Positions 40,314-49,968 of a stretch of DNA of 64,000 nucleotides are shown in pieces. The DNA is from Nocardioides massiliensis (GTDB lineage: Bacteria; Actinomycetota; Actinomycetes; Propionibacteriales; Nocardioidaceae). The notes under the pieces were generated by a model, which was not told the DNA's origin, made no database searches, and saw only the letters and a list, made by a program, of their open reading frames with translations. The DNA lies in assembly GCF_030811215.1 (NCBI RefSeq), contig NZ_JAUSQM010000001.1, positions 3,744,001-3,808,000 on the forward strand. The letters are read 5' to 3'. The position numbers and the translations under genes were made by a program. Numbering within the stretch: the stretch's first letter is position 1; every line of letters begins with the position of its first letter.

Positions 40314-40397
40314 AGGCCGCAGGGTAGCCGTGCCATGGGTCACACTTCCTCCGTCCCGCCTCGCTGCGACGCATGTCCCGCCGACGAAGGAGAACCC

Positions 40398-41132
40398 GTG
40401 ACCGGCACCGCCCCCGCCCCTGCCCGCTTCGCCGACGCCCGGGTGGTGGTGACCGGCGCCGCCGGCGGTGTCGGCGCGACTTTGGTCGAGGCGTTCCGGC
40501 GCGAGGGCGCCCGCGTCGTCGGCACCGACGTCGCCCCCGGCGACGGCCTGCACCAGGTCGACCTCCGCGACGCAGGAGCGGTGCTTGCCTTCGCCGACGC
40601 CGCGGTGGCCGAGCTCGGCGGGGTCGACGTCCTGTGCAACGTCGCCGGGGTGCAGCGCTTCGCGCGGGTCGGCGACATCACCGCCGATGCGCTGCGTCTG
40701 CACCTCGACGTCAACGTCGTCGCGCCGGTGCTCCTGACGCAGGCGCTCACCCCGGCACTGGCGGAGAGTCGCGGCAACGTCGTCACCATCGCCTCCATCT
40801 CCGCGGTGCTCGCCCAGCCCTACAACAGCCCCTACTGCGCCAGCAAGGCCGCGGTGCTGATGGCGATGCGCTCCCTGGCGATCGAGCTCGCGGCCCACCG
40901 GGTGCGCGTCAACTGCGTGTCGCCCGGCGGCATCGAGACACCGATGCCGCACACCTCGGCGGCGGAGCTCCCGGCCGACATCGACTGGAACCTCCTCATG
41001 CGCAGCCAGAGCGCGTTCCCCGGTTTCATGCCGCCGGGCGACGTGGTGGAGTCGGTGCTGTTCCTCGCCTCGTCGGCGGCGGCGTCGATCACCGGGTCCA
41101 ACCTCGTGGTCGACCGCGGGGTGGTCTGGTGA
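40398..41132 (+). CDS. Short-chain dehydrogenase/reductase
   Basis: 244 residues, GTG start with AAGGAG upstream. TGAAGGVGATLVEAFRREGA (cofactor loop), CNVAGVQRF, Ser in IASISAVLA, YCASK and RVNCVSPGGIETPMPHTSAA identify a classical SDR. TDVAPGD after strand two favours NAD. It overlaps the next gene by GTGA, so both act together. Confidence 0.87.
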   Translation: MTGTAPAPARFADARVVVTGAAGGVGATLVEAFRREGARVVGTDVAPGDGLHQVDLRDAGAVLAFADAAVAELGGVDVLCNVAGVQRFARVGDITADALRLHLDVNVVAPVLLTQALTPALAESRGNVVTIASISAVLAQPYNSPYCASKAAVLMAMRSLAIELAAHRVRVNCVSPGGIETPMPHTSAAELPADIDWNLLMRSQSAFPGFMPPGDVVESVLFLASSAAASITGSNLVVDRGVVW

Positions 41133-42100
41133 GCGCGCTCCCCCACCGGGTCCTCGTCACCGGCGCTGCCGGCTTCCTCGGCCGCGCCCTGACCGACCGG
41201 CTCCGCTCGCTCGACGTCGAGGTGGTCGGCGTCGACCTCGTCGCGGACCCCGCGCGGGGGATCGGCGCCGGCGACATCACCCGGCCCGGACCGTGGCAGG
41301 ACGCCTTCGCCGGGTGCGACGCCGTGCTCCACACCGCGGCGACGGTGAGCATGGTCGCGGCGTACGACGACGCCTGGCGCGTCAACGTGGTCGGGACCCG
41401 CCACGCGCTGGATGCCGCACGGGTTGGTGGCGTCGCGCGGTTCGTGCACTTCTCGTCCGTCGCCGTCTTCGGCACCGACTACCCCGACGGCGTCGACGAG
41501 TCCTACCCCGTGCGGGTGAGCGGCCGGTCGTCGTACGCCGACACCAAGGTCGGCGCCGAAGCCGTGGCCCTGGCCGCGCACGCCCGCGGCGAGACCGCCG
41601 TGACCGTCGTGCGCCCCGGCGACGTCTACGGTCCCGGGTCGGTGTGGATCCGCGAGCCGCTGGCGCTGCTGCGCGCCCGGCGCATGCTGCTGCCCGACGG
41701 CGGGCGCGGGATGTTCGCCCCGGTCTACGTCGACGACCTGGTCGAGGGCGTGCTGCGGGCACTGACCCGCGAGCAGGCCGTCGGCGAGGTGATCACGCTG
41801 GGGCCGTCCGCGTCCGTGCCGTGCGCCGACTACTTCGGCCGGCTGGCCGGCGCCATCGGACGGCGGGTCCCGACGCTGCCGGCGGCGGTCGCGCTCCCCG
41901 CCGTCACCGCGCTGGGTGCGACCCTGCGGCGAGCCGGCGTGCGGACCGAGATCGGCCCGGCCAGCCTCGACTTCCTCAACCGTCCGGGGTCCTACTCCAT
42001 CGCCAAGGCCGGTGCGGTGCTGGACTGGCAGCCACGCACCGACCTCGACACCGGCATGGCCGCGAGCCTGCAGTGGGCACGCGGCGCCGGCCTGCTGTAG
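41129..42100 (+). CDS. NAD-dependent epimerase/dehydratase, 3-beta-hydroxysteroid dehydrogenase-like
   Basis: 323 residues. VLVTGAAGFLGRALTDRLRS is the extended-SDR cofactor loop, FVHFSSVAVFGTDYPDGVDE holds the catalytic Ser, SYADTKVGAE the Tyr-Lys pair, and VVRPGDVYGPGSVW the substrate loop. The C-terminal domain (GRRVPTLPAAVALPAVTALG) resembles that of 3-beta-HSD-like proteins of lipid catabolic clusters. Substrate is not certain; it may be a sterol, a terpenoid or a sugar nucleotide. Confidence 0.82.
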   Translation: MSALPHRVLVTGAAGFLGRALTDRLRSLDVEVVGVDLVADPARGIGAGDITRPGPWQDAFAGCDAVLHTAATVSMVAAYDDAWRVNVVGTRHALDAARVGGVARFVHFSSVAVFGTDYPDGVDESYPVRVSGRSSYADTKVGAEAVALAAHARGETAVTVVRPGDVYGPGSVWIREPLALLRARRMLLPDGGRGMFAPVYVDDLVEGVLRALTREQAVGEVITLGPSASVPCADYFGRLAGAIGRRVPTLPAAVALPAVTALGATLRRAGVRTEIGPASLDFLNRPGSYSIAKAGAVLDWQPRTDLDTGMAASLQWARGAGLL

Positions 42101-42118
42101 CCGAACCCGGCGGACGGA

Positions 42119-44239
42119 CTACCGGCGCGTGCTGAGCTCGTCGGTCAGCAGCGAGACCAGGGCCTCGAGCTGGACGTCCGCCTCGGCGGCGACCTCCTCG
42201 TCGGAGCCGTCGAGCGCCCGAGCGGCGAGTCCCGCCTTCGCGTCCACGAGCCCGGCGATGCGGGCGTCGACGGTGTGGGCGGCGATGATCCGCCACGCCG
42301 TCACCGGCTCCTCCTGACCGATCCGGTGCACCCGGTCGATCGCCTGGGTCTGCTCGGCGTGCGTCCACGACAGCTCGGCGAGCACGACGTTGCTGGCGAC
42401 CTGGAGGTTGACGCCCACGCCGGCGGCGGTGAGCGAGCACACCGCGACCGCGATGTCCGGGTCGTTGACGAAGGCGTCGATGTTCTTCTGCCGCACCGCC
42501 GGCGTCTGCTCCCCGCGGATCGAGGAGTAGCCGATGCCCTGCGCTGCGAACAGCTCCGAGGCCTTGTCCATCACGTCGATGTGCTTGGCGAAGAAGACGA
42601 CCTTGCCGGTGCTGCGCGCCAGCTGGGCGGCGTACTCCGCAGCCAGGGAAGCCTTCGCCTGCCCGATGCGCCGCACGAGGGTGAAGACGTTCTCGCCGGT
42701 CGAGGTGTCGGACGGCTCGGCGATCTCGGCGGCGGCCACCCGGCGCACGAGCTCGTGGTCGATGCCGACGACTCGCTCGCCCGTCCGCTCCTCGCGGGCG
42801 GCGATCGAGGAGTCGTAGCGCTTGGCCAGCCGCAGGGCGAGCTCGCGCTCCGCGCCCTGGATCGAGCGGGCCGAGGCGCTGTCGAGCTCCACGGGCAGGT
42901 CGGCGATGCGACGGGCCGGGATCTCCTTGGCCACGTCGACCTTGCGCCGGCGCACGATGCCCATGTCGATGACGGCCTGACGGGCGGCACGGGAGAACTC
43001 CCGGTCGAGCGGCGTCAGGCCGGTCTCCTCCAGCTTGACCAGGAGCCGGGGCCGCGGGTGCTTCTCGTCGGTCCAGCCGAGGAACTGCCAGATCGTGCGG
43101 AAGTCGTCGATGTCGTTGATCAGCGGGGTGCCGGTCAGCGCCATCATGAGTGGTCGTCCCACCCGGCGGCGGATGCGGTCGGCGATGTCGATGACGTGCT
43201 GCGAGCGCTGCGACTGCTTGTTCTTGATGAAGTGCGCCTCGTCGAGCACCATCCCGCGGAACCCGTGGGTGCCCATCCAGCCGCTGTGGCGGTCGAGCAC
43301 CTCGTAGTTGACGATGATGATGTCGGCGAAGCCGTCGAGGTCCTCGCCGTTGCCCTGCACGACGCTCACCGAGCGGTTGGGCGTCCAGTGCGCGGCCTCA
43401 CGAGCCCAGTTGGTCTTGACGACGCTCGGCACCACGCACAGCAGCGGGTAGGCGTTGGCGGCCTTGGCCGCGAGCAGTGCCTGCGCGGTCTTGCCCAGGC
43501 CGGGCTCGTCGGCGAGCAGGAAGGTGCGGTGCCCACCAGCGGCGGCCGCGATGAGCCGGGCCTGGTGCGGCATCAGCTCGAGACCGGGGGGTACGGCGAA
43601 GCCGGGGTCGGGATCGGGCAGCTCCATGCACGACGGCGCGCCCGCTCCCGCCTTCTCGAACGAGCTCAGCAGGGGGCCCATCAGCTCCCAGCCGGCGAGG
43701 CGCCGGCTCTCCGGCAGTCGCGGCTCGGCGCCCGAGGAGTCCGGGACGAGGAACGGGTTGGCCAGCTGCGCGGCGATCACCGAGCGCGGCACGACCTGGC
43801 GCTGCTCCTGGATCGTCGGCGCGGCGCGCACCCGCTCGGGCTCGGGCTCGGGCTCCAGCCCGGCGGAGAGCTGCATCTCGCGCTTCAGCGCCCGCGCGGA
43901 GTCGGTGAGCTCGGCGTTCTCGTCGAGCAGCTCGAACAGCTCCGGCTGCGCTCCGGCGACCTGCCCGAGGATCTTCGCGATGCCGTCGAGCCGCTTGAGC
44001 TCCGCGTCGCGGCGCGCCTCGCCGATCTGGTCGTCGTTCTTGACCCGCATCCGTTCCTCGCGTGCGAGCACGGCCACCACCTGGAACGTCGTCCGCAGCA
44101 GCTCACCTCGCTGGGCGCGCGACTCGATCTCGCGCGCGGCCTTGGCGAGGATCGGGAGGATCCCCTCGTTGTCGCGGTGCCGGCGCTGCGCTCGCGCCGC
44201 CGTACCGCCGTGACGCGAACGTCCCTGGCGTTGTGCCAA
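42119..44239 (-). CDS. SNF2-family DEAD/DEAH-box helicase
   Basis: About 706 residues. After a polar, coiled N-terminal region (ILPILAKAAREIESRAQRGE) come the SNF2 motifs: LADEPGLGKTAQALLAAKAA (I), LDEAHFIKNK (II, DEAH), MALTGTPLINDIDDF (III), VVFFAKHIDVMDKASELFAA (IV) and SLTAAGVGVNLQVA, IDRVHRIGQEEPVTAW (V-VI). It uses ATP to move on double-stranded DNA. No ATG lies near the conserved start; the TTG at 44237-44239 with an AG-rich stretch upstream (GAGAGGCAGAGCAGG) is used. The 167 bases up to 44406 hold no gene. Confidence 0.88.
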   Translation of the reverse strand: MAQRQGRSRHGGTAARAQRRHRDNEGILPILAKAAREIESRAQRGELLRTTFQVVAVLAREERMRVKNDDQIGEARRDAELKRLDGIAKILGQVAGAQPELFELLDENAELTDSARALKREMQLSAGLEPEPEPERVRAAPTIQEQRQVVPRSVIAAQLANPFLVPDSSGAEPRLPESRRLAGWELMGPLLSSFEKAGAGAPSCMELPDPDPGFAVPPGLELMPHQARLIAAAAGGHRTFLLADEPGLGKTAQALLAAKAANAYPLLCVVPSVVKTNWAREAAHWTPNRSVSVVQGNGEDLDGFADIIIVNYEVLDRHSGWMGTHGFRGMVLDEAHFIKNKQSQRSQHVIDIADRIRRRVGRPLMMALTGTPLINDIDDFRTIWQFLGWTDEKHPRPRLLVKLEETGLTPLDREFSRAARQAVIDMGIVRRRKVDVAKEIPARRIADLPVELDSASARSIQGAERELALRLAKRYDSSIAAREERTGERVVGIDHELVRRVAAAEIAEPSDTSTGENVFTLVRRIGQAKASLAAEYAAQLARSTGKVVFFAKHIDVMDKASELFAAQGIGYSSIRGEQTPAVRQKNIDAFVNDPDIAVAVCSLTAAGVGVNLQVASNVVLAELSWTHAEQTQAIDRVHRIGQEEPVTAWRIIAAHTVDARIAGLVDAKAGLAARALDGSDEEVAAEADVQLEALVSLLTDELSTRR

Positions 44240-44406
44240 AACCTGCTCTGCCTCTCGCTTCCGTGGCTGCGGATGCGCGTGCCGGGGCAGGGTCACCAAG
44301 ACGCGAACGGCCCGGACCTGCTGTGCGACGCGCTCAGCACCGGACGCTGCTGGGCGGGGAGGCCAACCCTCCGACCCGCCACCGACGACGTGGTGCTGCC
44401 AGCAGC

Positions 44407-45198
44407 CTACCTGCCCGCGGTGCCCGGGGCGTAGTCGGCGCGGAACCAGTCCCAGGTCCACGGCGTGATCGTGAGCAGCGGGGTGCGCAGGAGCGGGGTG
44501 AGAACGGGGTCCGGCGCGGTGGCGGCGAGGACGTCGACCAGCTCGATGGGGTCGTCCTCGCAGTAGCGCACCACGACCTGCAGCCGGCCCCACTGCTCCT
44601 CACCGGTCGTCGTGCCGTCGTCGTCCTCGGCCGTCGTACGCCGACTGGCGAAGCTCCACGCGCCGACGATCCCGTCGGTCTGCTCGACGGACTCGGCGAC
44701 CGCTCGGTGCAGGCCGCGCAGGGCGGCGTCCGCCGCGGGTCCGCGCGGGTCGGTGACCCGCCACACCTCGAGCAGCACGCCGCGCACCGGACGGAACGGC
44801 AACGCTGCCGTGGTGATCGCCTCGCGCGGGCTGACCCACCCGCGCAGCGGGGCGAAGAACCCGGTCAGGCGGCGTCGGGTCCAGTCCTGGTCGGGGCGCC
44901 GGCCCTCCTCGGCGGTGGTGCTGCCGAGCTCGACCCACTCCCGGATGCTCTGCTCGGTCGGCTCGCGGAACCAGTACATCGCGGCGTACTGCGCGGCCGA
45001 GAGCCCGGCATCGCCGTCCGGACCCAGGGACGCAGCCGCCTCGCGGCACTGCGGCGTCCGCACCCATCGCTCGCCGTGGACGATGCCGGGAAGGGCGAGG
45101 TTCTCGGGGCGGTGGTCGAGCTGGTGCCAGGCGTTGTAGTCCTCGTGGCGCTCGGGGTCGACGACCTCGGGGAAGGAGAAGAACACGCGCGCGCTCAT
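44407..45198 (-). CDS. Conserved protein with two ferredoxin-like (EthD/dimeric barrel-type) halves
   Basis: 263 residues. The first half starts with FFSFPEVVDPERHEDYNAWH and HRPENLALPGIVHGERWVRT, a pattern of EthD-like or dimeric alpha/beta-barrel proteins. The second half repeats the layout (RPVRGVLLEVWRVTD ... GIVGAWSFASR). No catalytic motif is recognised. It overlaps the SDR start by 4 bases and so belongs to the same operon as the acyl-CoA ligase at 46031, where a role in shielding or processing a hydrophobic intermediate is possible. Confidence 0.6.
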   Translation of the reverse strand: MSARVFFSFPEVVDPERHEDYNAWHQLDHRPENLALPGIVHGERWVRTPQCREAAASLGPDGDAGLSAAQYAAMYWFREPTEQSIREWVELGSTTAEEGRRPDQDWTRRRLTGFFAPLRGWVSPREAITTAALPFRPVRGVLLEVWRVTDPRGPAADAALRGLHRAVAESVEQTDGIVGAWSFASRRTTAEDDDGTTTGEEQWGRLQVVVRYCEDDPIELVDVLAATAPDPVLTPLLRTPLLTITPWTWDWFRADYAPGTAGR

Positions 45199-46034
45199 GG
45201 GGTCTCCATCCCGATCTCCGCGAAGTCGGCGGCCCGGACCACCCGGCCGCGGGACCCGGCGGCGAAGGCCGGGTCGGATGCCAGCCGCACGACGGCCCTC
45301 CCGGCGGCCGCGGCCGGGACCGTGGGCACCCCGTGGGCCGCGATCTGCTCGACGCCACCGCGCGCGGCGGCCGCCTCGGTGACCACGAAGCCCGGGTCGA
45401 GGTTGAAGGCGCGGACGCCGTGCTCCCAGAACTCGGCGTTGATCGCACCGGCGATGCGGGCGAACGCGGCCTTCGACGACGCGTAGCCGAGGCCCCAGCC
45501 ACCCTCTCCCGGTGGGGCCGGCGGGTCGTTGACGACCGAGCCCGACCAGAGCCCGACGACCAGGCCCGAGCCGCGCTCGACCATCCGCGGCAGGAGGGCC
45601 TGCACGAGCGCAAGCTGGTGGACGTGGTTGGCCTCGAGGCTGGCGCGCAGGGCGTCGAGATCGAGCTCCAGCACCCGCGCGTGCGGCACGTGCAGGATCG
45701 CGTTGTTGACCAGCACGTCGACGTGGCCCCACGCCTCGGTCACCTGCGTCGCGGCGGCACGCACGCTGGCGAGGTCGGTGAGATCCATCGGCACCGGCAG
45801 CGCTTGCACGCCGTGCGCGCGGATCTCGGCAGCCACGCTCTCCAGGCTGCCGGGGACGCCCAGCGGACCGGCTCCCGCGGCCGCCTCCCGCGCGGTGCGG
45901 GGCGGGACGGTGCCGTCGCCCTCGCGGAGGGTGCGCGCGGTGAAGGCGACGTCGTAGCCGGCACGCGCCAGCGCGAGCGCCACCTGGCGCCCGATGCCGC
46001 GGCTCGCGCCGGTGACCAGCGCGGTCCCGCTCAC
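45195..46034 (-). CDS. Short-chain dehydrogenase/reductase
   Basis: 279 residues with GTG start overlapping the stop of the AMP-ligase gene. VTGASRGIGRQVALALARAG, LVNNAILHV, Ser in GLWSGSVVND, YASSK and RAFNLDPGFVVTEAAAARGG define a classical SDR with a longer loop after strand two (TLREGDGTVPPRTAREAAAG). TART after strand two suggests NADP. It acts in the minus-strand ligase operon; substrate unknown. Confidence 0.85.
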   Translation of the reverse strand: MSGTALVTGASRGIGRQVALALARAGYDVAFTARTLREGDGTVPPRTAREAAAGAGPLGVPGSLESVAAEIRAHGVQALPVPMDLTDLASVRAAATQVTEAWGHVDVLVNNAILHVPHARVLELDLDALRASLEANHVHQLALVQALLPRMVERGSGLVVGLWSGSVVNDPPAPPGEGGWGLGYASSKAAFARIAGAINAEFWEHGVRAFNLDPGFVVTEAAAARGGVEQIAAHGVPTVPAAAAGRAVVRLASDPAFAAGSRGRVVRAADFAEIGMETP

Positions 46035-47533
46035 CGGGTGCTCGCCGACTGCGCGCCGGTCACCGTCTGGCGCAGGGCCACGCGCGACAGCTTGCCGGTC
46101 GCCGTGGCCGGCAGCTCGTCGAGCAGGACCACCTCGCTGGGCACCTTGTAGGGCGAGAGCCGGTCGCGCACCCAGGCGCGGACGGCCTCCCGGTCCGGCG
46201 GGTCGAGCGGGTCGGTCGGGACGATGCAGGCGGCCAGGCGGTGCCCGGTGCGGGGGTCGCGGGTGCCGACGACGCCCACCTGGGCGACGCCGGGGTGCTC
46301 GCGCAGGACGGCCTCGACCTCGGAGGGGTGCACGTTGAAGCCCGAGACGATCACCATGTCGTCGACGCGACCCGTGACCGCGAGCCGGCCGGCCGCGTCG
46401 ACCTGACCGACGTCGCCGGTGTCGAACCATCCGCCCGGCAGCAGGTCGGGAGCTGCGGCGTACGGACGGGTGAGGTTGTAGCCGCGCACGAGGATGCGGC
46501 CCGCCGTGCCGGCCGGGAGCTCGGCGCCGCTGCTGTCGCAGATGCGCGCCTCCACGCCGGGCATCAGCGGCATCCACGGAGTGGGGTCCTCGGTGGTCGG
46601 GTCGAGATCACCGATGGCCACCGTGCCGCAGGTCTCGGTCATGCCGTAGCCCGTGACGAACCGCGGCACGCCCAGCGTCCGGGCGAGCGCGACCATCTCG
46701 GTGGCCGACACCTCGGTGCTGCCCACGATGCCGACACGCAGCCGGGGCGCCGGCGCGTCCAGCTGCTCGGCGAGGTCGTGGTAGATCGCCGGCGGCCCGG
46801 CGAGCACGGTGACCTCCCCCGCCGCCACGAGTGCCGCGAGCGCGTCGCGACGGTAGTCGGGCACCAGCCGCACCGACGCGCCCGCCAGGAACGCCACGAG
46901 CAGCACCCCGTTGAAGCCGAAGGAGTGCGACACCGGGACCACGCCGGCCCAGACGTCGTCCTCCCGGCACCCCAGCACCAACCGGGTGTCGTCATACATC
47001 CGCAGCAGCTGCCAGTGCGCCATCGGGACGGCCTTGAGCCGCCCCGAGGTCCCGGAGCTGCAGATGACGATCGCCTGGTCGCCGGGGTCCACCCAGGCAT
47101 CGGTCGCGACGCCGGCACCGGCGCAGGGGGCCACCGCCTCGAGCTCGGTGAAGGTGAGGCAGTCCAGATCCTCGGTGTCCGGCACCGCGACGCCGTGCCC
47201 GATGACGGCCAGCCGCGGGATGAGCTGGTCGATGAGCGTGGACCGCTCCTGTTCGGTGACCCGGGCTCCCAGCGGGACCACGGTCCCACCCGCCAGCAGG
47301 ACGCCGTACGCCGCGACCACCCAGGTCACCTCGTTGCGACCCTGCACCACGACCCGGTCGCCGGGCCGGACCCCGCGTGCGCTCAGCAGACGGGCGACGG
47401 CCCGGGCCCGTCCGGCCAGCTCGGCGTAGCTGAGGGCGACGACCTCGTCGCACACCGCGGGCCGGTCGGCGTGGGTGACGGCTCGCAGCGCGAGCAGCTC
47501 ACCGAGCGTCCGGGGCGCGGCGTGGTCGAGCAT
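46031..47533 (-). CDS. Acyl-CoA ligase (AMP-binding family)
   Basis: 500 residues. AIVICSSGTSGRLKAVPMAH is the P-loop, GYGMTETCGTVAIG the A5 motif, GGWFDTGDVGQVDAAGRLAV and GRVDDMVIVSGFNVHPSEVE the A7-A8 hinge, and TATGKLSRVALR holds the catalytic Lys. It activates a carboxylic acid to an acyl-CoA. It is more like general medium-chain or aromatic ligases than the two FadD17-like proteins of this window. Operon with the SDR and the dimeric-barrel protein. Confidence 0.87.
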   Translation of the reverse strand: MLDHAAPRTLGELLALRAVTHADRPAVCDEVVALSYAELAGRARAVARLLSARGVRPGDRVVVQGRNEVTWVVAAYGVLLAGGTVVPLGARVTEQERSTLIDQLIPRLAVIGHGVAVPDTEDLDCLTFTELEAVAPCAGAGVATDAWVDPGDQAIVICSSGTSGRLKAVPMAHWQLLRMYDDTRLVLGCREDDVWAGVVPVSHSFGFNGVLLVAFLAGASVRLVPDYRRDALAALVAAGEVTVLAGPPAIYHDLAEQLDAPAPRLRVGIVGSTEVSATEMVALARTLGVPRFVTGYGMTETCGTVAIGDLDPTTEDPTPWMPLMPGVEARICDSSGAELPAGTAGRILVRGYNLTRPYAAAPDLLPGGWFDTGDVGQVDAAGRLAVTGRVDDMVIVSGFNVHPSEVEAVLREHPGVAQVGVVGTRDPRTGHRLAACIVPTDPLDPPDREAVRAWVRDRLSPYKVPSEVVLLDELPATATGKLSRVALRQTVTGAQSASTR

Positions 47534-47605
47534 CCTCCCATTGAAGGTGGTGCTGTGACCGCACGCACACCCGGTCCCGCTCAGCTGGACCCGCGCGGAA
47601 CCGGG

Positions 47606-48355
47606 TCAGGCGGTCGAACCGCCGTCGACGACCAGGTCGGCGCCGGTGATGTAGCCGGCGGCGTCGCTGGCGAGGTAGGCCACCAGCCCGGCCACCTCCG
47701 CCGCCGTGCCGCGACGCGGGATCGGCAGGTGCGAGAGGTCCATGGTGCTGCCGGCGATCATCGGCGTCTCCACCGCGCCGGGGCAGACGCAGTTGACCCG
47801 GATGCCGCGCGGCGCGAACTCCCGGGCGGCCGACTTCGTCACCCCCCGCAGGCCCCACTTGGAGGCGGCGTACGGCAGTGCGCCGGCGTGCCCGCGCATC
47901 CCTGAGATGGAGGCGACGTTGACCACCGCGGACCCCTCCGGCATCAGCGGCACGATCGCTTGCAGGCCGAGCACGGCACCGAGCAGGTTGATGTCGAAGA
48001 TCTGGCGCAGCTCGTCCTCGGGCCAGGTGAGGATGTCGCCGGTGCGGTAGACGCCGGCGTTGTTGATCAGCACGTCGACGCGCCCGTGGCGGGCGCGCGC
48101 AACCTCGGCGACGCGGTCCCAGGCGGCGCGCGAGGAGACGTCGTGGGGCACGAACGTGGCCGACTCCCCCAGCCGGCCGGCGAGCGCCGCGCCCTCGTCC
48201 TCGATCACGTCGGTGAGGACGACGTGGGCACCCAGCTCGGCCAGCAGCTCGGCCTCCGCCGCGCCCTGGCCCCGGGCGGCCCCGGTGATCACGGCGACCT
48301 TGCCGGCCAGGGAGGCGAGCAGGTCGGTCCGCCCGGCCGGGTGAGCGGCGCTCAT
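47606..48355 (-). CDS. Short-chain dehydrogenase/reductase
   Basis: 249 residues. VITGAARGQGAAEAELLAEL, INNAGVYRTGDILTWPEDEL, Ser in VNVASISGMRGH, YAASK, and RVNCVCPGAVETPMIAGSTM. The GQG loop and DVIEDEG are typical for 3-alpha(or 20-beta)-hydroxysteroid-type SDRs of actinobacteria using NAD. Its ATG overlaps the BVMO stop, so alcohol/ketone conversion and Baeyer-Villiger oxidation are coupled in one transcript. Confidence 0.87.
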   Translation of the reverse strand: MSAAHPAGRTDLLASLAGKVAVITGAARGQGAAEAELLAELGAHVVLTDVIEDEGAALAGRLGESATFVPHDVSSRAAWDRVAEVARARHGRVDVLINNAGVYRTGDILTWPEDELRQIFDINLLGAVLGLQAIVPLMPEGSAVVNVASISGMRGHAGALPYAASKWGLRGVTKSAAREFAPRGIRVNCVCPGAVETPMIAGSTMDLSHLPIPRRGTAAEVAGLVAYLASDAAGYITGADLVVDGGSTA

Positions 48356-49968
48356 GACCCGAGCACGAACCCGGCGTAGCCGCCGTCGCGCGCCTCGTCG
48401 CAGAGGTCCAGGTAGCGCTTGAACCCGCCGATGTAGGGCATGAACACCCGGGTCTTGCCGTCGATGTTGGCTCCCATGTACCACGAGTTGGCCTTGGGGA
48501 AGAGCGTCGCGGCAGCCGCCTGGTTGACGTGGTCGAACCACGCGTTCGCCGCGTCGCGCCGCGGCTCGACGACGGTGTGACCTGCGCCGTCGCAGTGCGT
48601 GATCAGGTCGACCATCCAGTTCACCTGCTGCTCAGCCGTGAGCACCATGTTGGCCAGCACCGAGGGGCTGCCGGGGCCGTTGAGCGCGAACAGGTTCGGG
48701 AAGCCTGGCACGGTCATGCCGAGGTAGGTCACCGGCCCGTCGGCCCAGGCGTCGGCGATCGACTCGCCGCGCGGTCCGACGATGTCGATGCGCGTCACCG
48801 CCCCGGTCATGGCGTCGAAGCCGGTGGCGAAGACGAGGACGTCGAGCTCGACGAGCCCGTCCTCGGTGCGGATGCCCTCGGGGGTGACCTCCACGATCGG
48901 CGTACGCCGCAGGTTGACCAGCGAGACGTTGTCGCGGTTGAACGTCGCGTAGTAGCCGTCGTCGGTGCAGATCCGCTTCGTGCCGATCGGGTGGTCGGTC
49001 GGGATGAGGTCCTCGGCGACCTGCGGGTCGCGGACGATCGAGCGGATCTTGGCCTCCGCGAACTCCCGCGCGATGTCGTTGACGGCCGGGTCGATGGTCT
49101 GGTTCGGGAAGGTCTTCGCGAACAGCACGCCTCCTTCCTGCCAACGCTGCTCGAGTGCCTCCAGCCGCGCCTGCTCGTCGAGGTCCCAGATCTCCTGGGG
49201 GTGGCTCACGTGGGGGCTGCCGGCGGAGCTGGCCCACGACGTCGCCCGCCTGGCCGCGTAGTTCTCCTGGATCGCGACCTGGTCGTCCTCGCCGAAAGGC
49301 CGGTTGGACGCCGGGACGGTGTAGTTGGCCGAGCGCTGGAAGACCGTGAGGTGGCTGGCCGACTCGGCCAGGATCGGGACGGACTGGATGCCCGACGAGC
49401 CGGTGCCGATGACCCCGACGCGCTTGCCGCTGACGTCGACCGGACCCTCGGGCCAGGCGGCCGTCATCAGCACCTCACCGGCGAAGCTGTCGACGCCCGG
49501 GATGTCGGGCAGGTGCGGCGCCGAGAGGCTGCCCGTGGCGAGCACGAGATGACGCGCCGACATCCGCGTGCCGGTGTCGGTCTCGACCTGCCAGCGGGCG
49601 CTCGACTCGTCGAAGCGTGCGGTGGTGACCCGCTCGTCGAAGCGGAAGTGCGGGCGGACGTCGTACTTGTCGGCGACGTGCGCGATGTAGGCACGGATCT
49701 CGGGCTGGGCGGCGAACCGCTCGCTCCAGACCCATTCGCGCTGGAGCTCCTCGTCGAAGGAGTAGGAGTAGTCGATGCTCTCGACGTCGCACCGGGCCCC
49801 CGGGTAGCGGTTCCAGTACCACGTCCCACCCACGTCGGAGCCGGCCTCGACACCGCGCACGTCCAGACCCGCGGACCGGGCCTTGATGACGGTGTAGATG
49901 CCGGCGAACCCGGCGCCGACGACCAGGACGTCGCAGTTCTCGACGTCGGGGGCCTGGGGAGCGCTCAT
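48352..49968 (-). CDS. Baeyer-Villiger-type flavin monooxygenase with altered fingerprint
   Basis: 538 residues. GAGFAGIYTVIKARSAGLDV binds FAD, GGTWYWNRYPGARCDVESID and VIGTGSSGIQSVPILAESAS match BVMOs, and VFATGFDAMTGAVTRIDIVG closes the domain. The fingerprint FxGxxxHxxxWP reads FAGEVLMTAAWP (residues 162-173): the conserved His is Met168. BVMOs insert O next to a carbonyl using NADPH and O2. The gene lies between a hydrolase and an SDR with ATGA overlaps, a ketone-to-ester-to-acid cassette. Whether the His-to-Met change alters activity is not known. Confidence 0.87.
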   Translation of the reverse strand: MSAPQAPDVENCDVLVVGAGFAGIYTVIKARSAGLDVRGVEAGSDVGGTWYWNRYPGARCDVESIDYSYSFDEELQREWVWSERFAAQPEIRAYIAHVADKYDVRPHFRFDERVTTARFDESSARWQVETDTGTRMSARHLVLATGSLSAPHLPDIPGVDSFAGEVLMTAAWPEGPVDVSGKRVGVIGTGSSGIQSVPILAESASHLTVFQRSANYTVPASNRPFGEDDQVAIQENYAARRATSWASSAGSPHVSHPQEIWDLDEQARLEALEQRWQEGGVLFAKTFPNQTIDPAVNDIAREFAEAKIRSIVRDPQVAEDLIPTDHPIGTKRICTDDGYYATFNRDNVSLVNLRRTPIVEVTPEGIRTEDGLVELDVLVFATGFDAMTGAVTRIDIVGPRGESIADAWADGPVTYLGMTVPGFPNLFALNGPGSPSVLANMVLTAEQQVNWMVDLITHCDGAGHTVVEPRRDAANAWFDHVNQAAAATLFPKANSWYMGANIDGKTRVFMPYIGGFKRYLDLCDEARDGGYAGFVLGS

